Positions 1 through 11,200 of a stretch of DNA of 64,000 nt are shown one piece after another. The DNA is from Mauremys mutica (taxonomy: Eukaryota > Chordata > Testudines > Geoemydidae). The stretch spans positions 46,255,563 to 46,319,562 of the forward strand of contig NC_059080.1 of assembly GCF_020497125.1 (NCBI RefSeq). The letters are read 5' to 3'. The position numbers and the translations under genes are program-made. Each line of letters begins with the position of its first letter. The stretch's first letter is position 1. The notes below the pieces were generated by a model. The model did no database searches. It was not told the origin of the DNA and saw nothing but the letters and a program-made list of their open reading frames with translations.

Positions 1-54
1 CATGCAGCTTGCTCTCTAGTGCAGGATTAGCATCTCCCTTCTTTTATTTTACAG

Positions 55-224
55 CCAACAACTACCAGGAGGCTAGATGTGAGGCTGTGCTCCAAGAGAT
101 GCGAAGATGCTGCGCCCAGTACCCCAAGGGCAGATCCATCTGTTGTTCGGGGTTTGAGAAAGAGGAAGGAGAGAGGGAGAAGCTTAAAGCAGCTTCAAAT
201 GGGCTTCATGCAGCACCACAGTAA
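55..224 (+). CDS. CMC4: CMC4 last coding exon (twin CX9C protein), 5' part outside window
   Basis: Last coding exon of CMC4 (p8-MTCP1), a small twin-CX9C protein associated with mitochondria whose exact role is poorly known. A pyrimidine-rich tract ending in ACAG (51-54) precedes the exon. The first two bases complete an alanine codon begun in the missing exon, followed by 55 codons and TAA at 222-224. The peptide NNYQEARCEAVLQEMRRCCA contains one CX9C half (C-EAVLQEMRR-C), followed by AQYPKGRS and CSGFEKEE, a close match to recalled vertebrate CMC4. The tail after CSGFEKEE is longer than the human one and unlike it. The first CX9C half must lie upstream of the window. The gene is tail to tail with FUNDC2, as in human. 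In mammals MTCP1 shares this locus; no MTCP1-like exon is seen here. Confidence 0.93.
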
Positions 225-1660
225 CAGGCTGCAGCTCCAGGAGGTTATGGAGCGTGGCCTTCTCCTCAGACAAAGTAGCGTGCAAGTGGCAAATAATAAA
301 CCTTCAGAGCTAAACCATGAGATTCAGGCTGGAGTGGAGGCCACCTCGAGGAATAAAACTGTTAAAATAACATATTATTCAGACTGATAAGGAAGCCAGA
401 GAAGAATCCTTAGAATAAAATGTCCTGTGCACCAAATGTAAAATGCAATACAATGGATGGGCTGTTCAAAGGAGTCTGTTTTCTATCCCAAACTATTGTG
501 ACTTAGAGTGTATTACTTCTCTCTAAACACAGTTTGTTTCTGATGCTTAATGTACTCAGTAATCCATTCTCAATAAGAATTTGAGGGTAAAATATAACAT
601 TTCTTCAGCCTTCTGGCATAGGACGTACAGGAAATAAGTTCAAGGAGAGTCTATTGAATTTGATGCATTAAGCAAGACCATCTCTGAGTAGCGGAAATAT
701 TCCTATCATTGAGCCATAGTTTCCCAAAGATGTGATCTGCTTTTCTAGTGTTTAAAGCAAGAATGGGAGTCAGCTCTGGGGTTTATTCCCAGCTCTGCCA
801 CAGTTCCTCTGTGACCATAAGTCACTTCACCAAGGTGCCTGTTTCCTCAGTTCTGCAATGGGGTATTGGATTAATGATTAATTGGACCACATTGCACAAT
901 AGTATTTGTATGACCTTAAAGATGCAGCAGAAGCATTTTATTTCAGGGAGTGCTAAAGGAAGAGAATCTTTTAAAGCCGTATTTATGGAAAACCGAGGTG
1001 TTGGTATAAAATGGATTTTTACAATGTTGAGAGCAGCAGTCATCTTGTATGACTGAACATCTCTAAGCAATATGACATGCAATGAATTTGTGAGACTACA
1101 ATGCCCCTTTACACACAATTCTGTCATACAAAGCCTAATCAACTGTGCACTTCAGGGTGAGCATTACACTATCAAGCACAACTTAGTTTTGAAATATAGG
1201 TTTTTATGAACAATAACAGACCACTGCAGTTACTCAACATAATAGGCAGCTATATCAAAGCACATGTGACAGATCCATTTGTGTCTTGTATTCTAAATAC
1301 CATGATACAAAATAAATGACTGGAATATGAGTTCTCATTAGGGGTATTTATTCTGTTGTCTGGTTAGAGCATAACCTTTTCTCTCACATGGTCAGGCAGA
1401 TTGGCTGATTTCATGATTAAGGCCCCCACCTGCAAATATTTGGAAGCTGTTTGGATTTTTTATATCCTGAGCCTGTAATAATAAATTAATTTTGTCACAG
1501 GAGTAACCTAGGATCTTGTTTTGATTAAGAGCTAGGAAAGTAGTGAAGTGGCTTTGAAGCCCTTTTTCATATTTACCTCATTTCCCATTCAAAGAGAAGT
1601 TGCAGCAATGCACAAAGGGCTGGCTAAAGTTTTTTACAGCGACAACTTTGCCTTAAGGAC
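225..1660 (+). other. CMC4: CMC4 3' UTR and following sequence
   Basis: Non-coding DNA after the CMC4 stop. Canonical AATAAA signals on the + strand occur at 295-300, 352-357 and 414-419. The last is a plausible 3' end about 190 bases after the stop, but further AATAAA motifs near 1309 and 1482 allow longer UTRs. Around 750-880 there is a MIR-like SINE stretch (degenerate 'CTCTGCCAC...CTCAGTT'). The rest shows no gene. Confidence 0.5.
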
Positions 1661-1664
1661 ATCA

Positions 1665-3340
1665 TAACTGCCCTACGGGGTCAGACTATGATTCCTCTTA
1701 CCCAATATCCTGTCTCTTGACAGTGGCCGTACCAGAACTTTTGGGGAGGGTGTACAACAGGTCAGTAATGGAGTGTCTTCCACTCCCAGCTTTGTCCCAA
1801 GCATGGGGTTCTAGCCCTGACCATTTTGGCTAATACCCAGTGATAGACTTATCCAGTTCTTTTGTGAACCAAGTTATACTTTCGGCCATCGCAACATCCC
1901 ATGGTGATGAGTTCCACAGATTAACTGCACTGTGTGAAAAAGTACTTCCTTGTTTGTATTAGATCTACTGCATGTTAATTTTGTCAGCTAACCCCTGGTC
2001 TTTGTAAGGGTAAATAACACTTATCTATTCACTTTTTGCATAGCCCTCTATCTAATCCACCCTTAGTCATCTCTAAGCTGAACATTTTTGTCCTCCTCAT
2101 CTTTGATCATCATTGTTGCCCTTCTCTAAACCCTTTCCAGTTCCCCTATATTCTTTTTGCGGTGGGGCTACCAGAACTGGACACAGTACAGAGGGTGTGG
2201 ATGCACCATGGATTTATGTAGTGGCATTGAGACATTTTCTGTCCTTTCTAGCCCTTTCCTAATGCTGCCTAATAACCTTTTTGACTGCTGCTGCACATTG
2301 AGCAAATGTTTTCAGAGAACTATTAATGGTGCCACCTAGATCTCTTTTTTAGACAGTAATAGCTAATTTAGAACCCACCATGTATATTACTTTGTATTAA
2401 CGTAAAAGTTCATCTGTCAGTTTTGTGAGATCCCTTTGTAACTCCTTGCCATCTGCTTTGGCCTTAGCTATCCTGCGTACAGATGTGGTTTCCTCATCTC
2501 AAAAAAGATATACTGGCATTAGAAAAGGTTCAGAGAAGGGCAACTAAAATGATTAGGGGTTTGGAGAGGATCGCATATGAGGAAAGATTAAAGAGGCTAG
2601 GACTCTTCAGCTTGGAAAAGAGGAGACTAAGGGGGGATATGATAGAGGTATATAAAATCATGAGTGGTGTGGAGAAAGTGGATAAAGAAAAGTTATTTAC
2701 TTATTCCCATAATACAAGCACTAGGGATCACCAAATGAAATTAATAGGCAGCAGGTTTAAAACAAATAAAAGGAAGTTCTTCTTCACACAGCACACAGTC
2801 AACTTGTGGAACTCCTTACCTGAGGAGGTTGTGAAGGCTAGGACTATAACAGCGTTTAAAAGAGAACTGGATAAATTCATGGTGGCTAAGTCCATAAATG
2901 GCTATTAGCCAGGATGGATAAGGAATGGTGTCCCTAGCCTCTGTTTGTCAGAGGATGGAGATGGATGGCAGGAGAGAGATCATTTGATCATTGCCTGTTA
3001 GGTTCACTCCCTCTGGGGCACCTGGCATTGGCCACTGTCAGTAGACAGGATACTGGGCTAGATGGACCTTTGTTCTGACCCGGTATGGCTGTTTTATGAG
3101 TAATTTTGTATCATTTGCAAACTCTGCCACTTCACTGTTCACCCCCCTTTCTAGATCATTGAATGTGTTGAGCAGCACAGATTGTAGGGGAATCCTGCTG
3201 TTCACCTCTCCATTGTAAAATCTGACCATTTATTCCTACCCTTATTTCCTATCATTCAAGCAGTTAATGATCCACCAGCAGACCTTCTCTCTCATCCCAT
3301 GACTGCTTAGTTTCCTTTCATTGTGTCCAATGCAGAAGCC
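1665..3340 (-). mobile_element. Antisense CR1 LINE fragment, split by a sense CR1
   Basis: The + strand reads as the reverse complement of a CR1 3' half. It shows the 'GGTCAGACTATG...CCAATATCCTGTCT' 3'-end signature near 1680-1730, then degraded antisense reverse-transcriptase sequence to about 2470. It resumes at about 3097 ('TTTTGTATCATTTGCAAACT') and fades near 3340. The interval 2471-3096 is a younger sense CR1. Heavily mutated, with no open frame. The inner insertion shows which copy is older. Confidence 0.8.
2471..3096 (+). mobile_element. Sense CR1 LINE 3' fragment nested in older CR1
   Basis: 5'-truncated CR1 encoding the C-terminal end of ORF2 in an open frame (2483-2908). Motifs are [16 protein letters not shown], then [17 protein letters not shown] and [10 protein letters not shown], the conserved tail found in all CR1 copies of this window. 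The 3' UTR follows to about 3096 and ends in the 'GGTATGGCTGTT' terminus. It sits inside an antisense CR1 that continues on either side. The target duplication is not clear. A dead fragment, not a host gene. Confidence 0.85.
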
Positions 3341-4029
3341 TTAGGACAAGAGTTACTTTTTTGTTCCCTTCTGTTTGCTTGACTGGATGGAGTTTGACAT
3401 TTGTTTAGTAGGGAGGCTCTTACAGCACGAGCTTGCAGAGGTGTCATTGATTTCTTACCCTGGAGGGCAAAATAGCTAGGGAAATCCAAGACCCCTTAGG
3501 CACATGCTGAATGAGATTGCACCAATTGCCCCATTGGGGAAAGGATCAACACTAACAGATAAGCCAGGGTTATCTAAGAGAATTACCTTTGAGGTCCACA
3601 TTTACCCAGCCCCCAGGAAATCATGAATTCACATGACCCCGCCCCCAACATGCTCACATAAGACTCTCAGCTTGGCTGCACAAAAGGCAGCTTATTAGAG
3701 CTTGTTAGCAGCCCAGAAATAGAGATGTTTGGCCATGAAAGGAAATTTTTTCAATGTGAATTAAAAGCTCACAGGTAGGGCCCAGCTCACCCACACATCT
3801 GCCTTGTGACTGTTACCTGCACAATAGGCTAGTATCCTATGCAAGGTAGGACTGAAGTATGCACAGCTGGAGGAAGACACCCAGCTCCCCACAGGTATTT
3901 AGGAGTTTAATTCATTGATTTCAACAGGAGGTGGGCTCCTAAATATCTCTGATGATCTCGGCTTTACTCTCAGTTGTGTCTCCCCCAGAATTACAGCAAC
4001 TGCTCCTTCAGTTACAGTACTGGATACTG
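3341..4029. other. Non-coding intergenic DNA
   Basis: Between the CR1 and the LTR-like repeat I find no gene, splice-site pair or clear repeat. A mildly C-rich stretch lies at 3600-3660. Confidence 0.4.
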
Positions 4030-4560
4030 CTCCTACCTTCTCTCCTCTAGGCTACCATAAAAGAGTGTTTGCAGTGCAGGGAGTGGCAAAGCGATGCTTG
4101 TTCCCAAAACAGACCCCAAAAGCAGACTCACCCTTGCGGCGCCTCCTGCTGGTGACTCTGGGAATTAGCTCAGTCCAGTGTTTGGAGCACCCTCTGCAGG
4201 CTGGTGATCCACCTGTCTTCAGGCCCCCCGTGTCCCTCCCTGGACCCGGTGCCCTTTTATTGGGGGTGCTGCCCCTGGCAGTAACCCCTTTCTCTCTGGG
4301 TCTCCCCTCCTCAGGGAACCCTCACCCTCTATCCCCACCTTGCCTCAGTATTTGGCTACTGCCAGTCATTGTCTAGCCCCACATCCTGGGGCAGACTGCA
4401 GTATCAGCCTGCTCATCACTGGCAAGGTTGGGTTTGGACCTGCTGCCTTGGCCTACCCCTGGGCTGCCCTCCTGTGGGTCATCAGTCCCCTTCCTCTGCG
4501 GTGCTGACTCCAAACCCCACCCATGGACAACGCCTGGAGACTCCACAAAGAAGATCGTGA
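4030..4560. repeat. Probable dispersed LTR-like repeat fragment
   Basis: A C-rich non-coding block with a sharp change in base composition at both edges. Segments such as 'GGAATTAGCTCAGTCCAG', 'GAGCACCCTCTGCAGGC' and 'CTGCCAGTCATTGTCTAGCC' resemble a dispersed turtle LTR-type repeat I recall. Neither terminal repeats nor a target duplication can be shown. It abuts the presumed FUNDC2 poly(A) site, so the 3' end of FUNDC2 may lie at the edge of this repeat. Confidence 0.4.
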
Positions 4561-4572
4561 TTAGAGCAACAG

Positions 4573-4578
4573 TTTAAT
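4573..4578 (-). terminator. FUNDC2: Candidate FUNDC2 polyadenylation signal (ATTAAA)
   Basis: The minus strand reads ATTAAA here. It is followed by a T/G-rich stretch as expected downstream of a cleavage site. I found no AATAAA on the minus strand between here and the stop codon at 8191. It would give a 3' UTR of about 3.6 kb. Confidence 0.4.
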
Positions 4579-7500
4579 AAGATATCACTTCAACAAGCAT
4601 CTACATACAATGTACAAAAATATCTTAAAAGCCTACTTATTTTTAAACCACAACTTCCTGGCATGGGTGCTAGAGACTGTTGAAACAAAACAGAAGGGGG
4701 ATTAAGATTTCATCTTGGCACCCATAACATGACCAAAAATTGTATGTGATTTCCATGCTATATACAAAAATCACATTTGCCAGGACAAAAATATCTTAGC
4801 TGCTTACAGAACTTCATGAGAGGTACCAAGGAAGCTCCAGTTTGGCAGTTTTACACTTTCCATGGTAACAACACATGGATGCCCCATGCTTTCCCTCTCT
4901 CCCTCCAAGTCTTCAGACCAGAAACTACTGTGGCTGTACTTAAACTGCTTGTTTGATCTCTCTTCCAGCAACAGCTTTGAGAAGTTAAGTTTTAGCTCTT
5001 GCAGTTGCTTAGCTCTGTGGCACCAATTTATAATATTCTAGACAAACAATAGCTATTTTTAAATGCCTCAGGGTCAGAGTGGGCTCCCAATATATTCCTC
5101 GTTAGACTAATGAGCCTTATGCCCAGGATTTGGGCTTATTAACTGGCATCAGTTAACAGGAAGTTGTAGGAACAGCCCTGAGGTCTGGTGGCAAGTTGCT
5201 TGCTTCTAAGGCTACAGCAACATAGCACCAGCAGTGCCTTTGCATGCATAGCAGTCTCTCCATGCATGAAGAGGAATATAACGGCAGCTGGAAACGAGGA
5301 TGCTGAAGTCAAGAGACCGTGGCCAGTTTTTATACCCACATGAGCAGAACTCACCATTAAATTTCCAGCAGATCATCAGGCTAATGGGAGAGAGAGGTAC
5401 CAGGCCAAATGTTTTGGTCAAGTTATAACTGTTATCCCAAAACTGTCACTCCCAAGGGAAAAGGGGAGGGTCATTTCCATTCAGCATTGTCTTTGGAGGG
5501 AGGCTGGAAGAATGAAGTCTGAATAAAAAGCTTTGTTAGCTAGTACACCAGAGGCAGAGGTGTAGGTACACTATTTTCCTATTTGAACAGGAGAGTTCTA
5601 GCAAGATATGTTTTTATAAATGCATCAAGATCATTCCGCTGTACAGAATTTCTTCCTACACAGCAGCTAGCTGCCCCACTCCCTAACCAACAGTTATTGT
5701 GCACCTACGTCACTGCACAATTCCTGTAGCATTTGACTGTTCATCATTAGACATGCTATAAGCCCAATTTCTCCTGCCCTGCTGTAGACAGCCAGAGAAT
5801 GCAAGACAGCAAAGATTCTGACTATGTAAAGGTATATTCTACTATGGGATCAGGAAGGAAAGAAAAGCTGAAGTGATGTGACTGACTTTCTAAACTCTGT
5901 GTGTTAGGGGACAGACATGGCAAAATAAAGTTAGCACAGATGAAATGTCAGGGATTCTCCTGAAAACAGCTGCAGTTGCCAGGCTGCCACAGCTCTAATA
6001 GGACAGGACAGTACTCAGGGCTCCTGGCATTCTTTTGGGTACATCCCTTACTTCCAGTCAGGTCAAGTGCTAAACACTGTAAACACGGAATTACTGCAGC
6101 ATAATAGAAGTGCAAAGTGCATCCTTGTGCCATGGACACTATATTCTGAAGAGCATCACACAATGAGCTCCTGGAGTTCAACACAATTCTAGGGCATGAT
6201 TTCAGAGGCAGAACGGAACCAACCTTCAACAAGAATGTGCTTATCACCAGCTAGACCTCCTCCTTCTCCAAACGACATCTGAGCAGGGAGATGAGCAAAG
6301 CCCAGTACTAGGCAATACTGAATGGATCTCTTGTTATTTTTACATTTTTCTTGAAGGATAGAGATGCTCAGGACTAGGTAACAGTTAACCTGCCTTTCCA
6401 GGCCAAGCAGAACCCATCTCCGTGTTATAGCCCAGTGATGGGTCTGCAGGTGCAGGAATTAAACAAATTGAAAGAACTGGACACACGCTTGTTTTTGCAT
6501 GAATGGGAGTTGCCAATGGAGCTGAGGAAGGGGGCAAGTTAACCCAGACTGACAGCAGCACAGAGTGTGCATTTCCCATCACCCATGTCTAGCTTCCAAA
6601 GAGAGAAGGTGGTAAGAGTGCTATCATTTTTTGCAGGGAGGGGCAGGCAGACTGAGCTGTTCTGGGATACCTACTCCTTTGTCTATGGCACTGAAGTGCC
6701 AGTCTCTGTTTGGAGAAGGAACGTATGGGACTGGCTCCCCTCACATGCCCAGTAGCTCTTTAAACACAGGATCTCATTATTATAAGAGCATATGTCACCT
6801 ACTGTTCAGTAAAGGCACATATGACAGGCAGGAAGGCAATCACCAGAGATTTTAAGGTGTAGCTGGGTGGGGGACTGCCTGGAAGATTCAGCCTTTCACT
6901 GAGGGCGGATGGAATCTGCTCTGTAAAGGGAGACAAATGGCTTTCTGGATTCAAAGTAATCCTAGTCTGAGTGTGAATCCTGAACAGTTGTCGTCTGCAT
7001 TCAAACTGGAATCCTGCTCCAGGACATCATATCCCAGAGGTTGTATTACACAGAGAAGGATCCCACCTACTTTCATCTGCCCAGGGCACTACTTTCCAGA
7101 AAGCTTGCCCCATGTGCACCAGATACCTACAGGTAGCTGCAATTCCATACTAGCCAGAGAAAAAGGCTTTAGCGTCAGAAATGCTGATGTGATGCCAGGG
7201 ATAAATGACAGTTATTGTCACTATGGAAATGCATGCTGGACTGAATGGGCTGGTAGTGCAGGTTTCAGCCATATGCACAGACATCTCAGGCAGACTTCCT
7301 GCCAGACATACAGCCTCAGTGCATTTTAAAAGTTCATTGGCTGAGACACCAGCTAGAGAGTGAGAGAGGAGAATATCTTCTCAATGGTGGGATGCCCAAT
7401 GACTTTCAAAACCTATGATAAGAAAGGAGCTGGGATAGTGACATGCAACACTCACAATTTCTATTGGCAGTGCCAATGCTGCAATTCCATTAAGGAGATA

Positions 7501-8190
7501 TATAAATACCACAGATAAGTGATAACCTGTGTGTAACATAATGGCAAGTGTCTAGGGAGGAGTGAAGGCAGAAGAACAGATCTCCAAAAGTATTTCTGCC
7601 ATGCGCTCACTCTGCCACCACCCACTGCGGAATTAGCTGTTTCCCCAAACACTTATGTCCATTTCTGAGCATGTTCTCAGACAGCCTCTGACAATTCTGC
7701 CTCCATCTATGGATAGTCATGAAAATACCATTTTCCTGGAGGAAGTATGGGCTTTCCTATTACCAGAGAAGAGAGAATACAAGGCAACTAGGAGCATACG
7801 GAGCTTGACGAACCTTGTGTGCACTGGAAGAGGAGAGCTTATATCGGTCAGTCTTGTGCATCACAGCAGTGGGCCTGTTCTCAGATCTCTTTCTTGCAGG
7901 CTGTTCATGGGGTTGCAACTGACCCTGAAAACTGCAGTGAGGCATTTTGAGTGGGATAGGGAGTCAAATCAACAAGCAGACGCTGAGGGTCACAATTCTC
8001 TAGATTGATTCCAGCACCAACAGAAATCAGGTACAGAGAAAGGAAAGTTAGTGGTAGTGTTGCCGGAAGTGGGGGACTTGATCTCAGGAGGAGTAGGAGG
8101 ACCTGAAGAACCAGAGTCTGTCAGCACAACCCACTGTTTACTAAGTGGGAAGGGGTGAGAAGGGACAGAGTAGTCAGTTCTGTGTAGTTT
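4579..8190 (-). other. FUNDC2: Probable long 3' UTR of FUNDC2
   Basis: About 3.6 kb of moderately AT-rich DNA directly after the FUNDC2 stop, largely free of the CR1, SINE and hAT copies that fill nearby DNA. Low repeat content fits transcribed UTR. No conserved reading frame is seen on either strand. The extent is an inference from the lack of an earlier minus-strand poly(A) signal. Confidence 0.45.
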
Positions 8191-8268
8191 CTATGAAGAC
8201 ATTCCAAGCAGGAATCCCCCAGCAAACCCTCCAGTCAGGATAACGTTCTTCTTCAGAAATGTTATTAC
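8191..8268 (-). CDS. FUNDC2: FUNDC2 coding exon 5 and stop
   Basis: Acceptor CTCCTGCCCAG, then [20 protein letters not shown] and LGMSS, then TAG at 8193-8191. The glycine-rich segment is the third membrane helix and ends in the family's typical '-LLGMxS' terminus. Confidence 0.95.
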   Translation of the reverse strand, partial: VITFLKKNVILTGGFAGGFLLGMSS

Positions 8269-11200
8269 CTGGGCAGGAGGGAGAGGACAGTCAAAACACA
8301 TTAGAACCAGTCACTTAGGTCAAATGAGCACTGAGCCCCTCCCACCCACTGCACCCAGCTCGCTGCTATCCTTACCTAGTTCAACTAATGACCAAAATTA
8401 ATGGCAGGGGAACTAGTGCTATTCCCACTCCACAGGAGGGGAGCTCCACAGGAGGGGAGGGCAAAGATATGGCCCTCCCTACTTCATTCACTGCTTGCAC
8501 ACTATGGCATCACAATGTGCTGCAGACATTCTGAACACACATTAGGGGCTTCAAACGTTTATAGCTGTACCACAATTAGCAGTCAAGGATCTAGAAGACA
8601 GGAGGCATGGGGACAAATGCCTCTACACACACTGATCCAGAGTGTAGAGGGAGTCTAGAGTGACTGATGCACTTTTATGCTGTGCTATCTGCTTAGCTGT
8701 CCTAATTGCTCTGAGGGGTCCTTCTTTGGATTCCAGGGGATTTCCCACAGGGCACTGTATGGTGAAACACCATCTGGAAGCCATCCTCATGATCTCACAG
8801 GACATCTAGCAGATTTGCCCACTACCCTGTCTTGCTACTGTGTGGTTACCCTTAAAGAGCCCCAGAAGTAGTTCCCAACCCTTCTCTCCAGCATCTGGAT
8901 ACATCCAGGCAAAGATCTGAGAAGGAAAAGTGCTCTCACCTCATCAACTCTGCTTTTAACTTCTGGGGACAGTTTGCTGCCACTGCTTTGGAATTTCAGC
9001 TGCTCCTTGGCTTTGCTCACGTCCTGCTCTACTAGCTTCCAGTCCACTTTGATGTATCCCGTGTGGTTCGCAATCTACATTTGAGTGGTGGTAAGAAACA
9101 TGAAGTGAATCCTGCATAACCCATAGCTAGCAAGACCTTCCTTTCCCTCCTGCCCCATTGCTAACTCAAATAACCCACTCAACAACTCTAGAAGGTACCA
9201 TCTCATCTTGGTTAGTGAGAGAACTATTCTACTAACTAAATTAATGGAAAGGGAATATAAACGGGCTAGAGGCATGGAGAAATTAACTAAGTAGTTCAGT
9301 TACACAAGACCCCTCTGCTTACCTCTATCTGGAGGATCCTCCAATGGAAGTTCATATGCAGAGATTTTTACATATTGTTTAATATTAACCTACATCAGCC
9401 TCTTTGCTTTGCAATACAGAGCTGGCACCAACTGCATTTACTCACCCCCAAGCTTGTTATATTGCTATAATTCAAAGCCTACATGCAGCTGTCACATTTC
9501 AGATCTCCTGCTGCTATGGGAGGGCATGGTTTATTAATAGGTTGTCTCCGTATAAGTATTTTGTCTTGTCATGGTGGGCCAACACTGCCTGAACAATACT
9601 TTAAAGAGACATCCACCTTTAACGGGACAAGGAGATCTAGCGGAGTGAGGGGAAGCAGTTATACACCATTTAAGTGCTGGAACAAAGAAGGGGATTACTG
9701 GGTAGGGTCTAGTGGTTGCATTCTGTCTCACATACAACAGTGAAATTTAGACTTCAGTTTCCTGCCCTCCTGGCCCAGCAAGCCAGTACAGGATACTCTG
9801 CCCTGATCCAGGAGGGTAGGGTTTTTAAAGCCAACGAAAATATAGTTGAGTAAATGAGTAATTTCCATTGCTGCACTGCCCCCAAAGAATACATTAACAG
9901 GAGGCTTCCTCTTTCCTAACCAGACTCTGGAGGCTGGTGCCCTGTGAGGCCTTACATTAAAGCCAAACTCAGCCTGGCTGAGCAGACATGGACAGTGCCT
10001 ATGAAGTTCAGTGCTGCCCCTCGCCTTGGCCAGTAGTCGCTACTGAGCACATGGCTTCCCTCCAATGCTCAGTCCAGGGGACACAGTTTCTGCTCTGCTG
10101 CCAGTTCAGAGAAGAAGAGGCCCCGTCTTGGATTTGAAAGCAGGCCTTAACGTCAAAAAATCAGCAGCTTCAGAGCAATGCATATCTGACTCAGTTGCAG
10201 CTATTGAAAGCTAAGAAGCCACACCCACTGTGATGCAGCATGCTTGCATAAAGGTACTTATGTAACTCCACTACCATAGTATATGAGCACCTCACAATTT
10301 GCAATGTATTTACCCTCGCAGCACTTCAGAGGTAGGGCAAGGCTATTATTTCACAGAGAGGGACCTGAGGCCCAGGAAAGTACAGTTTATACTGCACTCC
10401 CAGGTGTGATGGCAGCTTGGGCAGACATACCCACTTTAGCTCTAGCCACAAGCACTGCTAAAAATAGCACTGTAGATGCAGTGGTGAAGCCTTTGCCACC
10501 ACATCTACACTGCTATTTTTAGCCATGCTAGTGCAGGTATGTCTGTCCGAGCTGCAGACCTGGACTACAGAACAGACATATCTGAAGTGACTTGCCCACA
10601 GTCACACAGGAAATCTCTAGCAGAGCAGGAAGTGGAACGTAGGTCTCCTGATACCCAGGCTAGCACCCTAACCACTGGACCAGCCTACCTCTCTATGCAG
10701 CTCAGAACTACCCCCAAGAGCAGTTTTCATAAAGCCTAGACTAACCATACGCACCTGAAGTAGGAAAAAGCCACCACCCACTGCTGTTGCTGCCAGCTTT
10801 CCAACCTTCTGAAAGATGAAGCCAGTACACCTACAATCAAAGAGATAGGCCAGAAAATGAGTTCAAATACCACACACACACTTTGGCTTTCTATAGATAC
10901 TCCATCCTTCCACACACACCACTCAGAGACCCCAGAAACAGCCTCACTAACCAAGGAACAGGGGCGGAGAGTTGCATGGGCCTGAGGTGCCCGGGCTCCA
11001 GGAATATTCAGGGCCCGGGGCCCTGCCCCACCAATGTTTGGAGCTGGGTCTCTCCCCCGGCCCTGCCTGCAGCATCCCCTGGCCCCCACCTGCCTGCCCC
11101 CCCACAGCATTCCCTCCCACCCCGCCCCTGGAGCATCCTGCACCCCCTCTGGCCCTGGAGCGTCCCTGCTTGACTGAAAGCAGGGCACGGCTCTCCCTCA

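Noticed and set aside
225..4500. Possible MTCP1 (TCL1 family) exon after CMC4, as in mammals
   Set aside because: No TCL1-like sequence seen; the family is expected only in mammals.
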